A DNA stretch of 64,000 nucleotides from Campylobacter mucosalis. GTDB lineage: Bacteria > Campylobacterota > Campylobacteria > Campylobacterales > Campylobacteraceae. Location: the NCBI RefSeq assembly GCF_013372205.1, contig NZ_CP053831.1, positions 496,001 through 560,000 of the forward strand. The letters run 5' to 3'. The translations under genes and the position numbers were made by a program. Shown piece by piece: positions 55,993 through 63,838 of the stretch (the first letter of the stretch is position 1; every line of letters starts with the position of its first letter). The notes beneath the pieces were generated by a model, which saw only the letters and a program-made list of their open reading frames with translations, was not told the DNA's origin and searched no databases.

Positions 55993-55998
55993 TATAAT
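55993..55998 (+). promoter_or_regulatory. -10 box of the phosphoesterase-psd unit
   Basis: TATAAT 24 bases before the TTG start at 56023. Confidence 0.45.
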
Positions 55999-56022
55999 TG
56001 CCTAAAATTTTAGGGGTCTAGT

Positions 56023-57135
56023 TTGGGTTTACTTAGGATAATTGTTGGTGGTTTTATATTTTCATTTGTCTTAAATTTTTACTCATATAAAAGGTTTATC
56101 AGCAAAATTTCATTTTTGCAGTCACATCTAAAGTATATAAAAATTTTGTTTTTATTGGTGTCCGTTTGCGAATTTTTATTTGTGCTACAAATTCGTTTTG
56201 ATATTTTAAATTTTTACTTTTATGTTGCATTTGCCACACTCATAGGATTTTCTCTGTTTTTATTTTCTGTTAGTGTTTTTTATGATATTTTAAGGAGTAT
56301 ATTAAAGCGTAATAAATTTAGCCAAAATCGTAGAAAATTTCTAAAATTTTGCTTTGATATAACATTTTTAATCCTTATTTTTAGCTACCTTTTCAAAGGT
56401 ATTTTTAGTGCTTTAACCCCACCAAAAATCAAACAGACAAACATAAAAATCAAAGGTTTAAAAAGCCAACTTAAGATAGCTATGATAACAGACGTTCATA
56501 TAGGCGATTTTTTGCAGAAGGAATTTTTAGCCACGCTTGTATATCAGATAAATGAGCAAAAGCCTGATATGCTAGTTATTGTCGGCGATTTGATTGACTT
56601 TAACGCTCAAAAAATAGGCGATTTTTTAGACCCTTTAAAAGATATCAAAGCTAGATACGGCGTATTTTACGTCCCGGGTAATCACGAGTATTATCACGGA
56701 ATAGACGGAATTTTAGAAAAAATCGAGCAGGTCGGTGTAAAAATTTTAGGAAATAAAAATATTGAGCTTGATGAGATAAATTTAGCTGGAGTTTATGATT
56801 TAGCAGGTATTAAATTTAAACATCTCCCGCCAAATTTGCATAAGGCGTTAGATGGCAAAAACGATGATAAGCCAACCATTTTGCTATCTCATCAGCCAAA
56901 ATTTTTAAAGACAATGGATATTAGCGTTGATCTCGTTCTTTGCGGACACACTCACGCTGGGCAAATTTTCCCATTTGGGCTACTTGTTTTACTAGATCAA
57001 AATTATTTATATGGACTTTATCAAGTAAATGATAAAATGCAACTTTACGTTAGTAGCGGTGCTGGATTTTGGGGGCCGCCTTTACGCATACTCACGCAAA
57101 GCGAGATTGCGATATTAAATTTAACAGGAGAGTAG
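56023..57135 (+). CDS. Membrane metallophosphoesterase (YkuE/YaeI type)
   Basis: 370 residues. About four membrane helices in the first 135 residues, then a calcineurin-like domain with all metal motifs: TDVHIGD, VGDLIDF, PGNHEYY, SHQPKF, GHTHAGQ. Relatives hydrolyse phosphodiesters such as lipid A precursors; coupling with psd two bases downstream suggests an envelope-lipid role. TTG start. Confidence 0.82.
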   Translation: MGLLRIIVGGFIFSFVLNFYSYKRFISKISFLQSHLKYIKILFLLVSVCEFLFVLQIRFDILNFYFYVAFATLIGFSLFLFSVSVFYDILRSILKRNKFSQNRRKFLKFCFDITFLILIFSYLFKGIFSALTPPKIKQTNIKIKGLKSQLKIAMITDVHIGDFLQKEFLATLVYQINEQKPDMLVIVGDLIDFNAQKIGDFLDPLKDIKARYGVFYVPGNHEYYHGIDGILEKIEQVGVKILGNKNIELDEINLAGVYDLAGIKFKHLPPNLHKALDGKNDDKPTILLSHQPKFLKTMDISVDLVLCGHTHAGQIFPFGLLVLLDQNYLYGLYQVNDKMQLYVSSGAGFWGPPLRILTQSEIAILNLTGE

Positions 57136-57136
57136 T

Positions 57137-57937
57137 TTGAATAAGATTATTTCTAAGTATTTTGGCTTATTGGGTGGTTTTAAATTTCCAAAACCGATTC
57201 AAAGCTTTATAAACAGGGCATATGTTTCTTATTTTAAGATAGATATGAGCGAATTTGATGAGCCTAGCGAGTATGATAGCCTAACTTCGCTTTTTACTCG
57301 CTCTTTAAAAAAGCCAAGGGAATTTGACGCCGATCCTGCGATTTTTCTTAGCCCTTGTGACGGCACTTGCCTTAGCTATGGGGTTAGCAAACAGGCTAGG
57401 GCGTTTAGCGTTAAAGGTATGGAGTATGGCTTTAGGGAGCTTTTTATGCAGTCAATGAGTGATGATGAGCTAAAGCTTGAGTATGATTTTGTCAATATCT
57501 ACTTAAGCCCTCGTGACTATCATCGCTATCACGCACCTTGCAATATGCAAATTTTATCAGCCGTTTATATCCCTGGCAAACTTTACAGCGTGGCGACAAG
57601 TTGGCTTAAAAAAATAGATGCTTTATATACAAAAAATGAGCGAGTTGTCCTAAAATGTAAGATGGATAACGGCAAATTTATTTGGCTAGTTTTTGTAGGT
57701 GCTATAAATGTAGGAAAGATGAAATTTAACTTTGATGAACGCATTTGCACCAACGCCTCGGCGAATTTTACGCAAATTTATAGCTATGAAAATTTGCATA
57801 TTAAAAAGGGCGAGGAGCTTGGCAGGTTTGAGCTTGGCTCGACGATACTTATTATTAGCGAAAAAGACTGCATTGAGTATAATCTTTTTGAGCAAAAAAC
57901 TATCAAACAAGCCGAAAGCATCGGTATGATAAAATAA
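57137..57937 (+). CDS. psd: Phosphatidylserine decarboxylase
   Basis: 266 residues. Makes phosphatidylethanolamine. Self-cleavage motif LGST in FELGSTILII near the C terminus creates the pyruvoyl group; His in YHRYHAPCN and SPCDGT are also family residues. TTG start one base after the previous stop. Confidence 0.93.
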   Translation: MNKIISKYFGLLGGFKFPKPIQSFINRAYVSYFKIDMSEFDEPSEYDSLTSLFTRSLKKPREFDADPAIFLSPCDGTCLSYGVSKQARAFSVKGMEYGFRELFMQSMSDDELKLEYDFVNIYLSPRDYHRYHAPCNMQILSAVYIPGKLYSVATSWLKKIDALYTKNERVVLKCKMDNGKFIWLVFVGAINVGKMKFNFDERICTNASANFTQIYSYENLHIKKGEELGRFELGSTILIISEKDCIEYNLFEQKTIKQAESIGMIK

Positions 57938-57951
57938 TAAGTTTTTTTTGA

Positions 57952-57957
57952 TATAAT
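57952..57957 (+). promoter_or_regulatory. -10 box of cytochrome c gene
   Basis: TATAAT 28 bases before the start at 57986. It sits inside a TTGAT-N3-ATCAA sequence whose spacer is one base too short for an Fnr site. Confidence 0.45.
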
Positions 57958-57985
57958 CAAAACTTTAAAATTTAAAGGAAGATAG

Positions 57986-58546
57986 ATGAAAATTTTTAAA
58001 TCTTTATGTGCCGTTTGTATTTTTGGAGCTTGTGCTTTTGGGGCTTCTGAGGTTTATTATATCAGGGCGAACGGGGATTTTGGCAAACAGCTTTCAGAAA
58101 TGGCAAAACAATACGCTAGTGAAAATAACAAAACCGTCGAAGTTTTTGTTGATGAGGATCCAAGAAGATACAAAGATACTAGAATTTTAAAAGCTGGAGT
58201 GGATAGAAAGGGGCGCTACTCTGCCTCTCTTGGAAAAGAACTTTTTCAAAACCAGTGTGCCTCTTGCCACGGCGATGACGCTACAAAAAGACCAGGAGGT
58301 ATACGTCAACCTTTGTCTAGTATGGACGCAAAAGATATAGAAGACGCCATAGTTGCTTATCGTTCGGATAGTTCATTTGGCGGTAGTATGAAGAGTGTTA
58401 TGCAAGGCATTGCTAAAACCATTTCAAATAACGATTTGGGTGCAATTATCGCTCATTTAAAGGGCAAAGACGCGTATGCTGGTGATATAGCACAAGAAAA
58501 CAAGCCGGTTTCGACAGAGAAAAAGCAAGGAAGCTATTTAAGGTAA
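57986..58546 (+). CDS. Monoheme c-type cytochrome
   Basis: 186 residues, signal peptide ending AFGA. One heme motif, CASCHG (near residue 92), with candidate axial Met residues about 40 residues on (GGSMKSVMQG). The first 70 mature residues form an extra N-terminal region unlike plain class I cytochromes. Periplasmic electron carrier; partner unknown. Confidence 0.82.
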   Translation: MKIFKSLCAVCIFGACAFGASEVYYIRANGDFGKQLSEMAKQYASENNKTVEVFVDEDPRRYKDTRILKAGVDRKGRYSASLGKELFQNQCASCHGDDATKRPGGIRQPLSSMDAKDIEDAIVAYRSDSSFGGSMKSVMQGIAKTISNNDLGAIIAHLKGKDAYAGDIAQENKPVSTEKKQGSYLR

Positions 58547-58598
58547 TTAAACAAAATATAAAATTTGACGATTTAAAGCAGTAATCAAAGGAGAGATT

Positions 58599-59210
58599 AT
58601 GAGTGTAGCACTAAATATGAGCTTATCGGCTCAAAGCACAAACGTATCAAAGGATATCCGTCAAAAGTCGGCAGATGATGGTGTAAAAACCCAGGCCCAA
58701 CAGATAAAAAAGGCTGCGGCAAACATAGACGCTAAAGAGCTTTTTCAAAGCTATTTTTTGCAGTTTAATGCCCAAAGTTTTACAAGAGCTAACTCAAATT
58801 TAGATCTTCAAGCTTCACTTTTTGGCACACCAGGCAAGACGCCAGAAAACCTAATGGAAATTTTAGGGAATATTGACACTAATGCTATTGGATACACCGG
58901 AAAACCGCTTAATGAGTTATCAAAAGATGAAGCTGCCGAGCTTGTTAGCAAGGACGGCTTTTTTGGAGTTGATAAGACGACCGAGCGTATTGCAAATTTC
59001 GTCATTATGGGTAGTGGCGATGATATTGAGAAGCTAAAAGCTGGTAGAGATGGTATGATACGTGGCTTTAAAGAGGCTGAGAAAATGTGGGGTGGAAAGC
59101 TACCGCAGATATCGCAAGATACTATGCAAAAGAGCATTGAAGCTGTTGATAAAAGGATTGCCGAGCTTAGCGGTGATACTAGTGGAAACGTTATAAACGT
59201 AACCGCATAA
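58599..59210 (+). CDS. Cytoplasmic protein of unknown function
   Basis: 203 residues, no signal peptide, no Cys, Ser/Ala-rich N terminus then helical segments (AEKMWGGKLPQISQDTMQKSIEAVDKR). I recognise the type as Campylobacter-specific but no function; no hydrogenase or flagellar genes are adjacent. Strong ribosome site aaaggagag. Confidence 0.7.
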   Translation: MSVALNMSLSAQSTNVSKDIRQKSADDGVKTQAQQIKKAAANIDAKELFQSYFLQFNAQSFTRANSNLDLQASLFGTPGKTPENLMEILGNIDTNAIGYTGKPLNELSKDEAAELVSKDGFFGVDKTTERIANFVIMGSGDDIEKLKAGRDGMIRGFKEAEKMWGGKLPQISQDTMQKSIEAVDKRIAELSGDTSGNVINVTA

Positions 59211-59217
59211 AACTTAT

Positions 59218-59245
59218 GGGTTTAGGCTTCTAAACCCTATTTTAA
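59218..59245 (+). terminator. Terminator after 58599-59210 gene
   Basis: GGGTTTAG-GCTT-CTAAACCC, perfect 8-base stem, then TATTTT. Confidence 0.7.
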
Positions 59246-59261
59246 ATTAAACTCTTTTTGA

Positions 59262-59267
59262 TATACT
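59262..59267 (+). promoter_or_regulatory. -10 box of lipoprotein gene
   Basis: TATACT 27 bases before the ATG at 59295. Confidence 0.4.
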
Positions 59268-59294
59268 TTCGCTTTTAGTTTTAAAGGAAATTTT

Positions 59295-59693
59295 ATGAAA
59301 AATATAGCCACTTTTGCTATTTTTGTTATTTTTTTGCTTTCTGGTTGCTCATTTTTTGACCCAAAACCAAAGCAAGAGATTAAAAAACCAACTCCAGTAA
59401 ATAAAACAGCCATAAAAGGCGTCATAACAGAGCTTTCATATCAAGACGGCGGATATTGCTACACGATAGTTTCTACTGACACAACCAATGCAAAACTACC
59501 AAAGGCTAGTTTTTGTTCGCCAAAATTTTATAACAACAAGGGCGATTTGGTTTATGCTACATTTTTGGGGCAAAAGGTTGAAAGTATGCTACTGATACGA
59601 GAGGCTAATGAGTCGGTGCCAGTTAAAAAATCAAGAAAAAATATCAAAACAAAGATAGATATACCAAAAAGTGAAAGTATAAGCTTTGATTAG
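59295..59693 (+). CDS. Small lipoprotein, unknown
   Basis: 132 residues, signal peptide with lipobox LSGC (Cys17), Lys/Pro-rich linker, then a beta-rich domain with two Cys (GGYCYTIVST, KASFCSPKF) that may form a disulfide. No family recognised. C terminus is strongly basic. Confidence 0.72.
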   Translation: MKNIATFAIFVIFLLSGCSFFDPKPKQEIKKPTPVNKTAIKGVITELSYQDGGYCYTIVSTDTTNAKLPKASFCSPKFYNNKGDLVYATFLGQKVESMLLIREANESVPVKKSRKNIKTKIDIPKSESISFD

Positions 59694-59715
59694 CCGTTGA
59701 TTTACCGATTGCTTG

Positions 59716-59785
59716 TATAATTTCATCAAGCAATCAATTGAATAAGCAAAACTCCTTTTTGGGCGTCAGGAAGACGCCCTTTTTT
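59716..59785 (+). ncRNA. Candidate small RNA with own -10 and terminator
   Basis: TATAAT at 59716-59721, a 9-base inverted repeat GATTGCTTG/CAAGCAATC flanking it (59707-59735), and a strong terminator 59761-59785. A transcript from about 59728 would be near 55 bases. Readthrough termination of the upstream lipoprotein gene is the simpler alternative. Confidence 0.3.
59761..59785 (+). terminator. Strong terminator between lipoprotein and ABC-F genes
   Basis: GGGCGTC-AGGAA-GACGCCC followed by six T; lies between two convergent genes. Confidence 0.85.
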
Positions 59786-59787
59786 AT

Positions 59788-61377
59788 TTATATCTCAAGC
59801 CCCAAACTAGAACGATACTCTTCATAAGTGCCTTTGTAGTCGATAACTTCGCCGTTGCCTTTTAGGTGCAAAATTCTATTTGCAAATGCGTCAATTAGCT
59901 CTCTGTCGTGGCTTACACAGATTACACTTCCGCTAAAATTATAAAACGCCTCGCCAAGTGCGATGATTGCTTCAAGGTCAAGGTGATTGTTTGGCTCGTC
60001 CATTATTAGCAAATTTGGGCGATGAAGCATTAACTGGGCTAGGCGGACTCTGTGCTTTTCGCCACCACTTAAAGCACCAACGGCTTTTTCTTGATCGGCA
60101 CCGCTAAAAAGCATTCTGCCAAGGCATTTGCGAATTTCATCAATGTCTTTATTTTTAGCATCCTGCAGATACTCATAAAGCTTTAAATCGCCACTAATTT
60201 TATTTACCACATCTTGCGCAAAATATCCAAGCTCAATGGTGGCTCCTACGTGAATTTCGCCCTTATCCGGCTTTAACTCGCCCATTAGTAATTTACAAAG
60301 CGTGGTTTTACCAACACCGTTAGCTCCGATGATAGCGACTTTATCGCCCTTTTCTAGTTTGAAATTTAAATTTTCAAAGATGATCTTATCGTCAAATTTC
60401 TTATATAAATTTTTAATCTCAATTAGCTCGTTACCTATCTCTCTATTTGTGCGAAACAAAATGCTAGGATCGCGTCTAGATGATACGGCAATCTCGGCGA
60501 TATCTAGTTTTTCAAGCTGTTTTGCACGGCTTGTTGCCTGACGTGCTTTTGAAGCGTTTGCACTAAAACGAGCGATAAATTTTTCAAGCTCTTCTTTCTC
60601 TTTTAGCTTTTTGTCACGCTCCATCTCGTTTTGTTTTGCGATTAAATTTGCAGCCATATACCAATCGTCGTAGTTACCGCTAAACTCACGGATCTTTTTA
60701 AAATCTACGTCTAAAATATGTGTGCAAACCCTATTTAAAAAGTGCCTGTCGTGGCTGATAACCACAAGTGTGCCTTCGTGGCGATTTAACTCGTTTTCAA
60801 GCCAAGCAATAGCGTCAATATCAAGGTTGTTTGTTGGCTCATCTAAAAACAAAATATCTGGTTTTGGAAACAAAACTTGTGCGAGTAAAACCTTAACTTT
60901 ATCGGAATTTTCAACCTCGCTCATTAGTTTTTCAAACTCATTTAGCCCAAGTGAACTTAGGATTTTTTCAATCCTAGTTTCGTATTCATAGGTCGGATCT
61001 TCTTCGGCACAGATGATTTCAAGTTCGCTTAAACGCTCATTGATAGCGTCTGTAAATTCCTCGCTTAAATATAGCTTTTCTTTCTCTTTTACTGCGTCAT
61101 AAAGGCGTTTGTTGCCGTATAAAACGGCGTCTTTTAGCGTGAAATTTTCAAAAGCAAACTGATCTTGCCCAAGCACCCCAACTTTTAAGCCGTTTTCGAT
61201 TACTATCTCACCACTGCTTGACTCTATCTGTCCGCTTAGAATCTTTAAAAATGTCGATTTACCAGCACCATTTGCACCGATTAAGCCGTAGCGATTGTTG
61301 CGATTTAGTTTTAAATTTACATCTTCAAATAGCAAAGAATTTGCAAATCTTTGAGTAAGCCCTTTAATTTCTAACAT
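59788..61377 (-). CDS. ABC-F family ATPase
   Basis: 529 residues, two ABC domains and no membrane part. Walker A GANGAGKSTFL and GANGVGKTTLC; second signature LSGGEKHRVRLAQLM; Walker B LFLDEPTNNLDI and LIMDEPNNHLDL. The inter-domain linker (about 235-310) is charged and helical as in translation-factor ABC-F proteins (YbiT/EttA/Uup). Ribosome-associated role likely; drug resistance not indicated. Confidence 0.88.
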   Translation of the reverse strand: MLEIKGLTQRFANSLLFEDVNLKLNRNNRYGLIGANGAGKSTFLKILSGQIESSSGEIVIENGLKVGVLGQDQFAFENFTLKDAVLYGNKRLYDAVKEKEKLYLSEEFTDAINERLSELEIICAEEDPTYEYETRIEKILSSLGLNEFEKLMSEVENSDKVKVLLAQVLFPKPDILFLDEPTNNLDIDAIAWLENELNRHEGTLVVISHDRHFLNRVCTHILDVDFKKIREFSGNYDDWYMAANLIAKQNEMERDKKLKEKEELEKFIARFSANASKARQATSRAKQLEKLDIAEIAVSSRRDPSILFRTNREIGNELIEIKNLYKKFDDKIIFENLNFKLEKGDKVAIIGANGVGKTTLCKLLMGELKPDKGEIHVGATIELGYFAQDVVNKISGDLKLYEYLQDAKNKDIDEIRKCLGRMLFSGADQEKAVGALSGGEKHRVRLAQLMLHRPNLLIMDEPNNHLDLEAIIALGEAFYNFSGSVICVSHDRELIDAFANRILHLKGNGEVIDYKGTYEEYRSSLGLEI

Positions 61378-61592
61378 ATCGTTCCTTATTGAAATTTAGA
61401 AAGGCTCATTTTGCCAAAAAGTTGTTTAAATTTTAATTTTTTGTTGTATAATTGTTAGTTAAATTTAAACCATATAAAGCGATTATTGGCAAATGATCAG
61501 ATAAAGCTAGACCCGTCTAGTGCGCCAAATGCTCTAAAATGCACATTGACACAGCAACTGGTGCTATTAGCAGACTAGATTAAGGAGTAAAA
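61378..61592 (+). promoter_or_regulatory. Leader of the phase-variable locus
   Basis: 215 bases without a gene. TATAAT at 61447-61452 is a good -10 box. The roughly 135-base leader contains CTAGA-CCCG-TCTAG (61507-61520) and a later AGACTAG. Ribosome site aaggag at 61582-61587 serves the ATG at 61593, which begins the first G-tract. Confidence 0.45.
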
Positions 61593-61594
61593 AT

Positions 61595-61603
61595 GGGGGG
61601 GGG
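61595..61603 (+). repeat. Poly-G tract (G9) at first start codon
   Basis: Nine G including the G of ATG 61593, then TCGCAC. With nine G the frame from this ATG ends at a TAG near 61683; with ten G it would fuse in frame to the peptidase at 61613. Confidence 0.85.
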
Positions 61604-61612
61604 TCGCACGAT

Positions 61613-62956
61613 ATGTTTAGCCTTGCAAAAAGCCTCTTTAAAATTCACCGAAGCATTACTGGCAAAGGCTTTAACACGAGCTTAGATATTGTCCTAAACC
61701 ACGCAATGGGGGGGGGTAGCGCATGTTTTTTAAAACCCCAAACCTATAAAAATGCTAAAAATTTCAGATTTTATGAGATAAAACTAGAGATTTCTAACGT
61801 AAAATCAGGCACAAAAATTTACGACTGGGTCGTGCCAAATGAGTGGGAGATAGATGACGCTTTTATCATCACGCCAAGTGGTAAGAAAATCTGTGACTTT
61901 AAACGCCTAAATTTGCACGTTTTAGGCTATTCAGAAGCGGTTGATAAATTTTTAAGCCTAGATGAGCTAAAAACGCACCTTTACACCTTACCAGACCTGC
62001 CAAACGCCGTGCCTTACGCTACTAGCTACTATGAAAGGCGTTGGGGCTTTTGTATCGCTAAAAACGAGCTTGACACGCTAGAAACTGGCACTTATCACGC
62101 CGTGATAAAATCAAGCTTTAAAAAAGACGGACACCTAAGATACGCTAGAATTTTCATCCCAGCCACGCAAAAAACCGACGAAACTATCCTAATCTCAACC
62201 TACCTTTGCCACCCACAAATGGCAAACAACGAGCTTTCAGGGCCTGTCGTGTGGGCAAATTTGGTGCGTTTTGTTAGGGGCTTAAACACTCGCCGTTACA
62301 ATTATGAGTTTGTAATCACTCCTGAAACAATCGGCTCAATCTGCTATATCCACGAAAATTTCAGCCGTTTAAAGCAAAACGTAAAGGGCGGTTTTGTACT
62401 AACTTGTATAGGCGATGAGCGTGAATACAGCCTTGTTTTAAGCCCAAATGAGCAAAGATTAAGCGATAAAATCGCACTTCACACGATAAAACACCGCACA
62501 AACAAGCCAAAAATTTACAGCTTTAAAGAGCGTGGCAGCGATGAGAGACAATACAACACACCAGCTCTAGATTTGGGCGTTGTGGCACTAAGTCGCTCAA
62601 AATTTGGCGAATACAAAGAGTATCACACCAGCCTTGATGATTTTAGTGTCGTTACAAAAAATGGGCTAAATGGCGGATTTTTATACGCTAGAAACTGCAT
62701 TTTAAACCTTGAAACAAACGCAAAATTTGTGCTAAATACCATTTGTGAGCCAAATTTAGGCAAACGTGGGCTAATTAGAACGCTAAGTCTAGGCAAAAAT
62801 CACGAAGCACAGATGATTTTACGTAACTTTTTAGCCTTTTGTGATGGCAAAAACGACACCTTAAAAATCGCAGAAATTTTAGGCGTTGAGCTTTATAAAC
62901 TTCGCCCTATCATTGAAGTTTTATTAAAAAATAATTTAATAAAAGAGGTAAAATGA
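61613..62956 (+). CDS. M28-like aminopeptidase (DUF4910/DUF2172), phase-variable
   Basis: 447 residues from ATG 61613. KIHRSITGKGF, VKSGTKIYDWVVPNEW, YLCHPQMANNELSG, TPETIGSICY, RGSDERQYNTP and YHTSLDD match the aminopeptidase-like family found in surface-polysaccharide and flagellin-modification loci; metal ligands look intact. Roughly 19 residues around the second G-tract (MGGGSACFL) look inserted relative to my memory of the family. The good ribosome site belongs to ATG 61593, out of frame in this G9 state, so expression here is probably low or off. C-terminal winged-helix-like segment. Confidence 0.78.
   Translation: MFSLAKSLFKIHRSITGKGFNTSLDIVLNHAMGGGSACFLKPQTYKNAKNFRFYEIKLEISNVKSGTKIYDWVVPNEWEIDDAFIITPSGKKICDFKRLNLHVLGYSEAVDKFLSLDELKTHLYTLPDLPNAVPYATSYYERRWGFCIAKNELDTLETGTYHAVIKSSFKKDGHLRYARIFIPATQKTDETILISTYLCHPQMANNELSGPVVWANLVRFVRGLNTRRYNYEFVITPETIGSICYIHENFSRLKQNVKGGFVLTCIGDEREYSLVLSPNEQRLSDKIALHTIKHRTNKPKIYSFKERGSDERQYNTPALDLGVVALSRSKFGEYKEYHTSLDDFSVVTKNGLNGGFLYARNCILNLETNAKFVLNTICEPNLGKRGLIRTLSLGKNHEAQMILRNFLAFCDGKNDTLKIAEILGVELYKLRPIIEVLLKNNLIKEVK
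61708..61716 (+). repeat. Poly-G tract (G9) inside peptidase gene
   Basis: Nine G beginning with the G of an in-frame ATG (61706), followed by TAGCGC. With nine G the peptidase frame is open (MGGGSA); any change not a multiple of three truncates it. Confidence 0.85.
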
Positions 62957-63012
62957 GAGAGTTAATTAGCACCTTTGAGATAAAAAGGGCGATAAATATG
63001 CGTATAATTTAA
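62953..63012 (+). pseudogene. Truncated 5' end of a gene after the peptidase
   Basis: ATG overlapping the peptidase stop (ATGA) opens MRELISTFEIKRAINMRII and stops after 19 codons. The overlap is typical of a genuine next gene in an operon, so this is probably the head of a gene lost when the Fic segment arrived. It could also be spurious. Confidence 0.4.
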
Positions 63013-63061
63013 CGAATATGGTATTATATCTTTACTAAAAGAATACAAAATAAGGATAAAA

Positions 63062-63814
63062 ATGACCCAAGAAGAAAATATCTTTTTTGCTAAACGAAAT
63101 TTGGTGGATAGCATTTGGAAGTCGGCTAACTTAGAGGGGATAAATATTACTTTTCCTGAAACTCAAATGATAATAAGTGGGTTTAGCGTGGGCGGCAAGA
63201 CCATTGAAGAAATAACGATAATTACTAATTTAAAAAGGGCGTGGGAGTATCTTTTTGCGACAATAAATGATGAAGTAAATCTAGACTATTTACAAGATAT
63301 TCATAGATTAGTTGGCAGGGACGTAGTCCTAAATTTTGGCTTTTTAAGAACGACTAATGTTAAAATTTCAGGGACTAACTACGCCCCTGTTTTGCCAGTA
63401 GATTATGAAGTAAGAGCCAAAATAGATGAGATATTAAGTAGCGATAACAAGCTAGACGTCGCACTAGATATGATGCTTTATATCGCACGCTCACAGCTAT
63501 TTTTTGACGGCAATAAAAGAACAGCAATGCTTACGGCTAATAAAATTCTAATCCAAAATGGGCTAGGCATACTCTCGGTTAGCAAAGATAATATGATTGA
63601 ATTTTTTACTAAACTTGTAAAATTTTATGAAACAAACGATAGTCAAGAGATTAAGGTATTTTGCAAAGAAAAGTGTATAGAAACACTTAAATTTCAAGAC
63701 AATGGTCACGAGAATAAAAATAAACAAAGTAGTTGCGTGTCTAAAAACACAAATAAATTTTTAATACAAAGCACGAAATTTACACAAATGGGGAGGGGTA
63801 GTGCGAGTTTATAA
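63062..63814 (+). CDS. Fic-family protein with catalytic His replaced
   Basis: 250 residues. Fic core motif reads QLFFDGNKRTAML at residues 145-157; position 145 should be His (HxFxDGNxR) but is Gln (codon CAG, one base from CAC). An N-terminal inhibitory motif S21-x3-E25-G26 matches self-inhibited Fic AMPylases. The tail after about residue 215 is Asn/Lys/Ser-rich and ends through a third G-tract motif (QMGRGSASL). Own ribosome site aaggat. Probably not an active AMPylase; may act as a binding or regulatory protein or be decaying. Confidence 0.75.
   Translation: MTQEENIFFAKRNLVDSIWKSANLEGINITFPETQMIISGFSVGGKTIEEITIITNLKRAWEYLFATINDEVNLDYLQDIHRLVGRDVVLNFGFLRTTNVKISGTNYAPVLPVDYEVRAKIDEILSSDNKLDVALDMMLYIARSQLFFDGNKRTAMLTANKILIQNGLGILSVSKDNMIEFFTKLVKFYETNDSQEIKVFCKEKCIETLKFQDNGHENKNKQSSCVSKNTNKFLIQSTKFTQMGRGSASL
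63790..63798 (+). repeat. Third, interrupted G-tract (GGGGAGGGG)
   Basis: Same nine-base length after ATG and same following TAG(T)GC as the tract at 61708, but with a central A that would stop slippage. Lies in the last codons of the Fic gene, 40 bases before the AMP-binding gene. Confidence 0.75.
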
Positions 63815-63838
63815 CGCCCCTTATGAAAGGGTGGCATA

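Noticed and set aside
57948-57960. TTGAT-ATA-ATCAA before the cytochrome c gene, like the Fnr-type operators
   Set aside because: Spacer is three bases instead of four and the sequence contains the -10 box itself, so it is better explained as a promoter.
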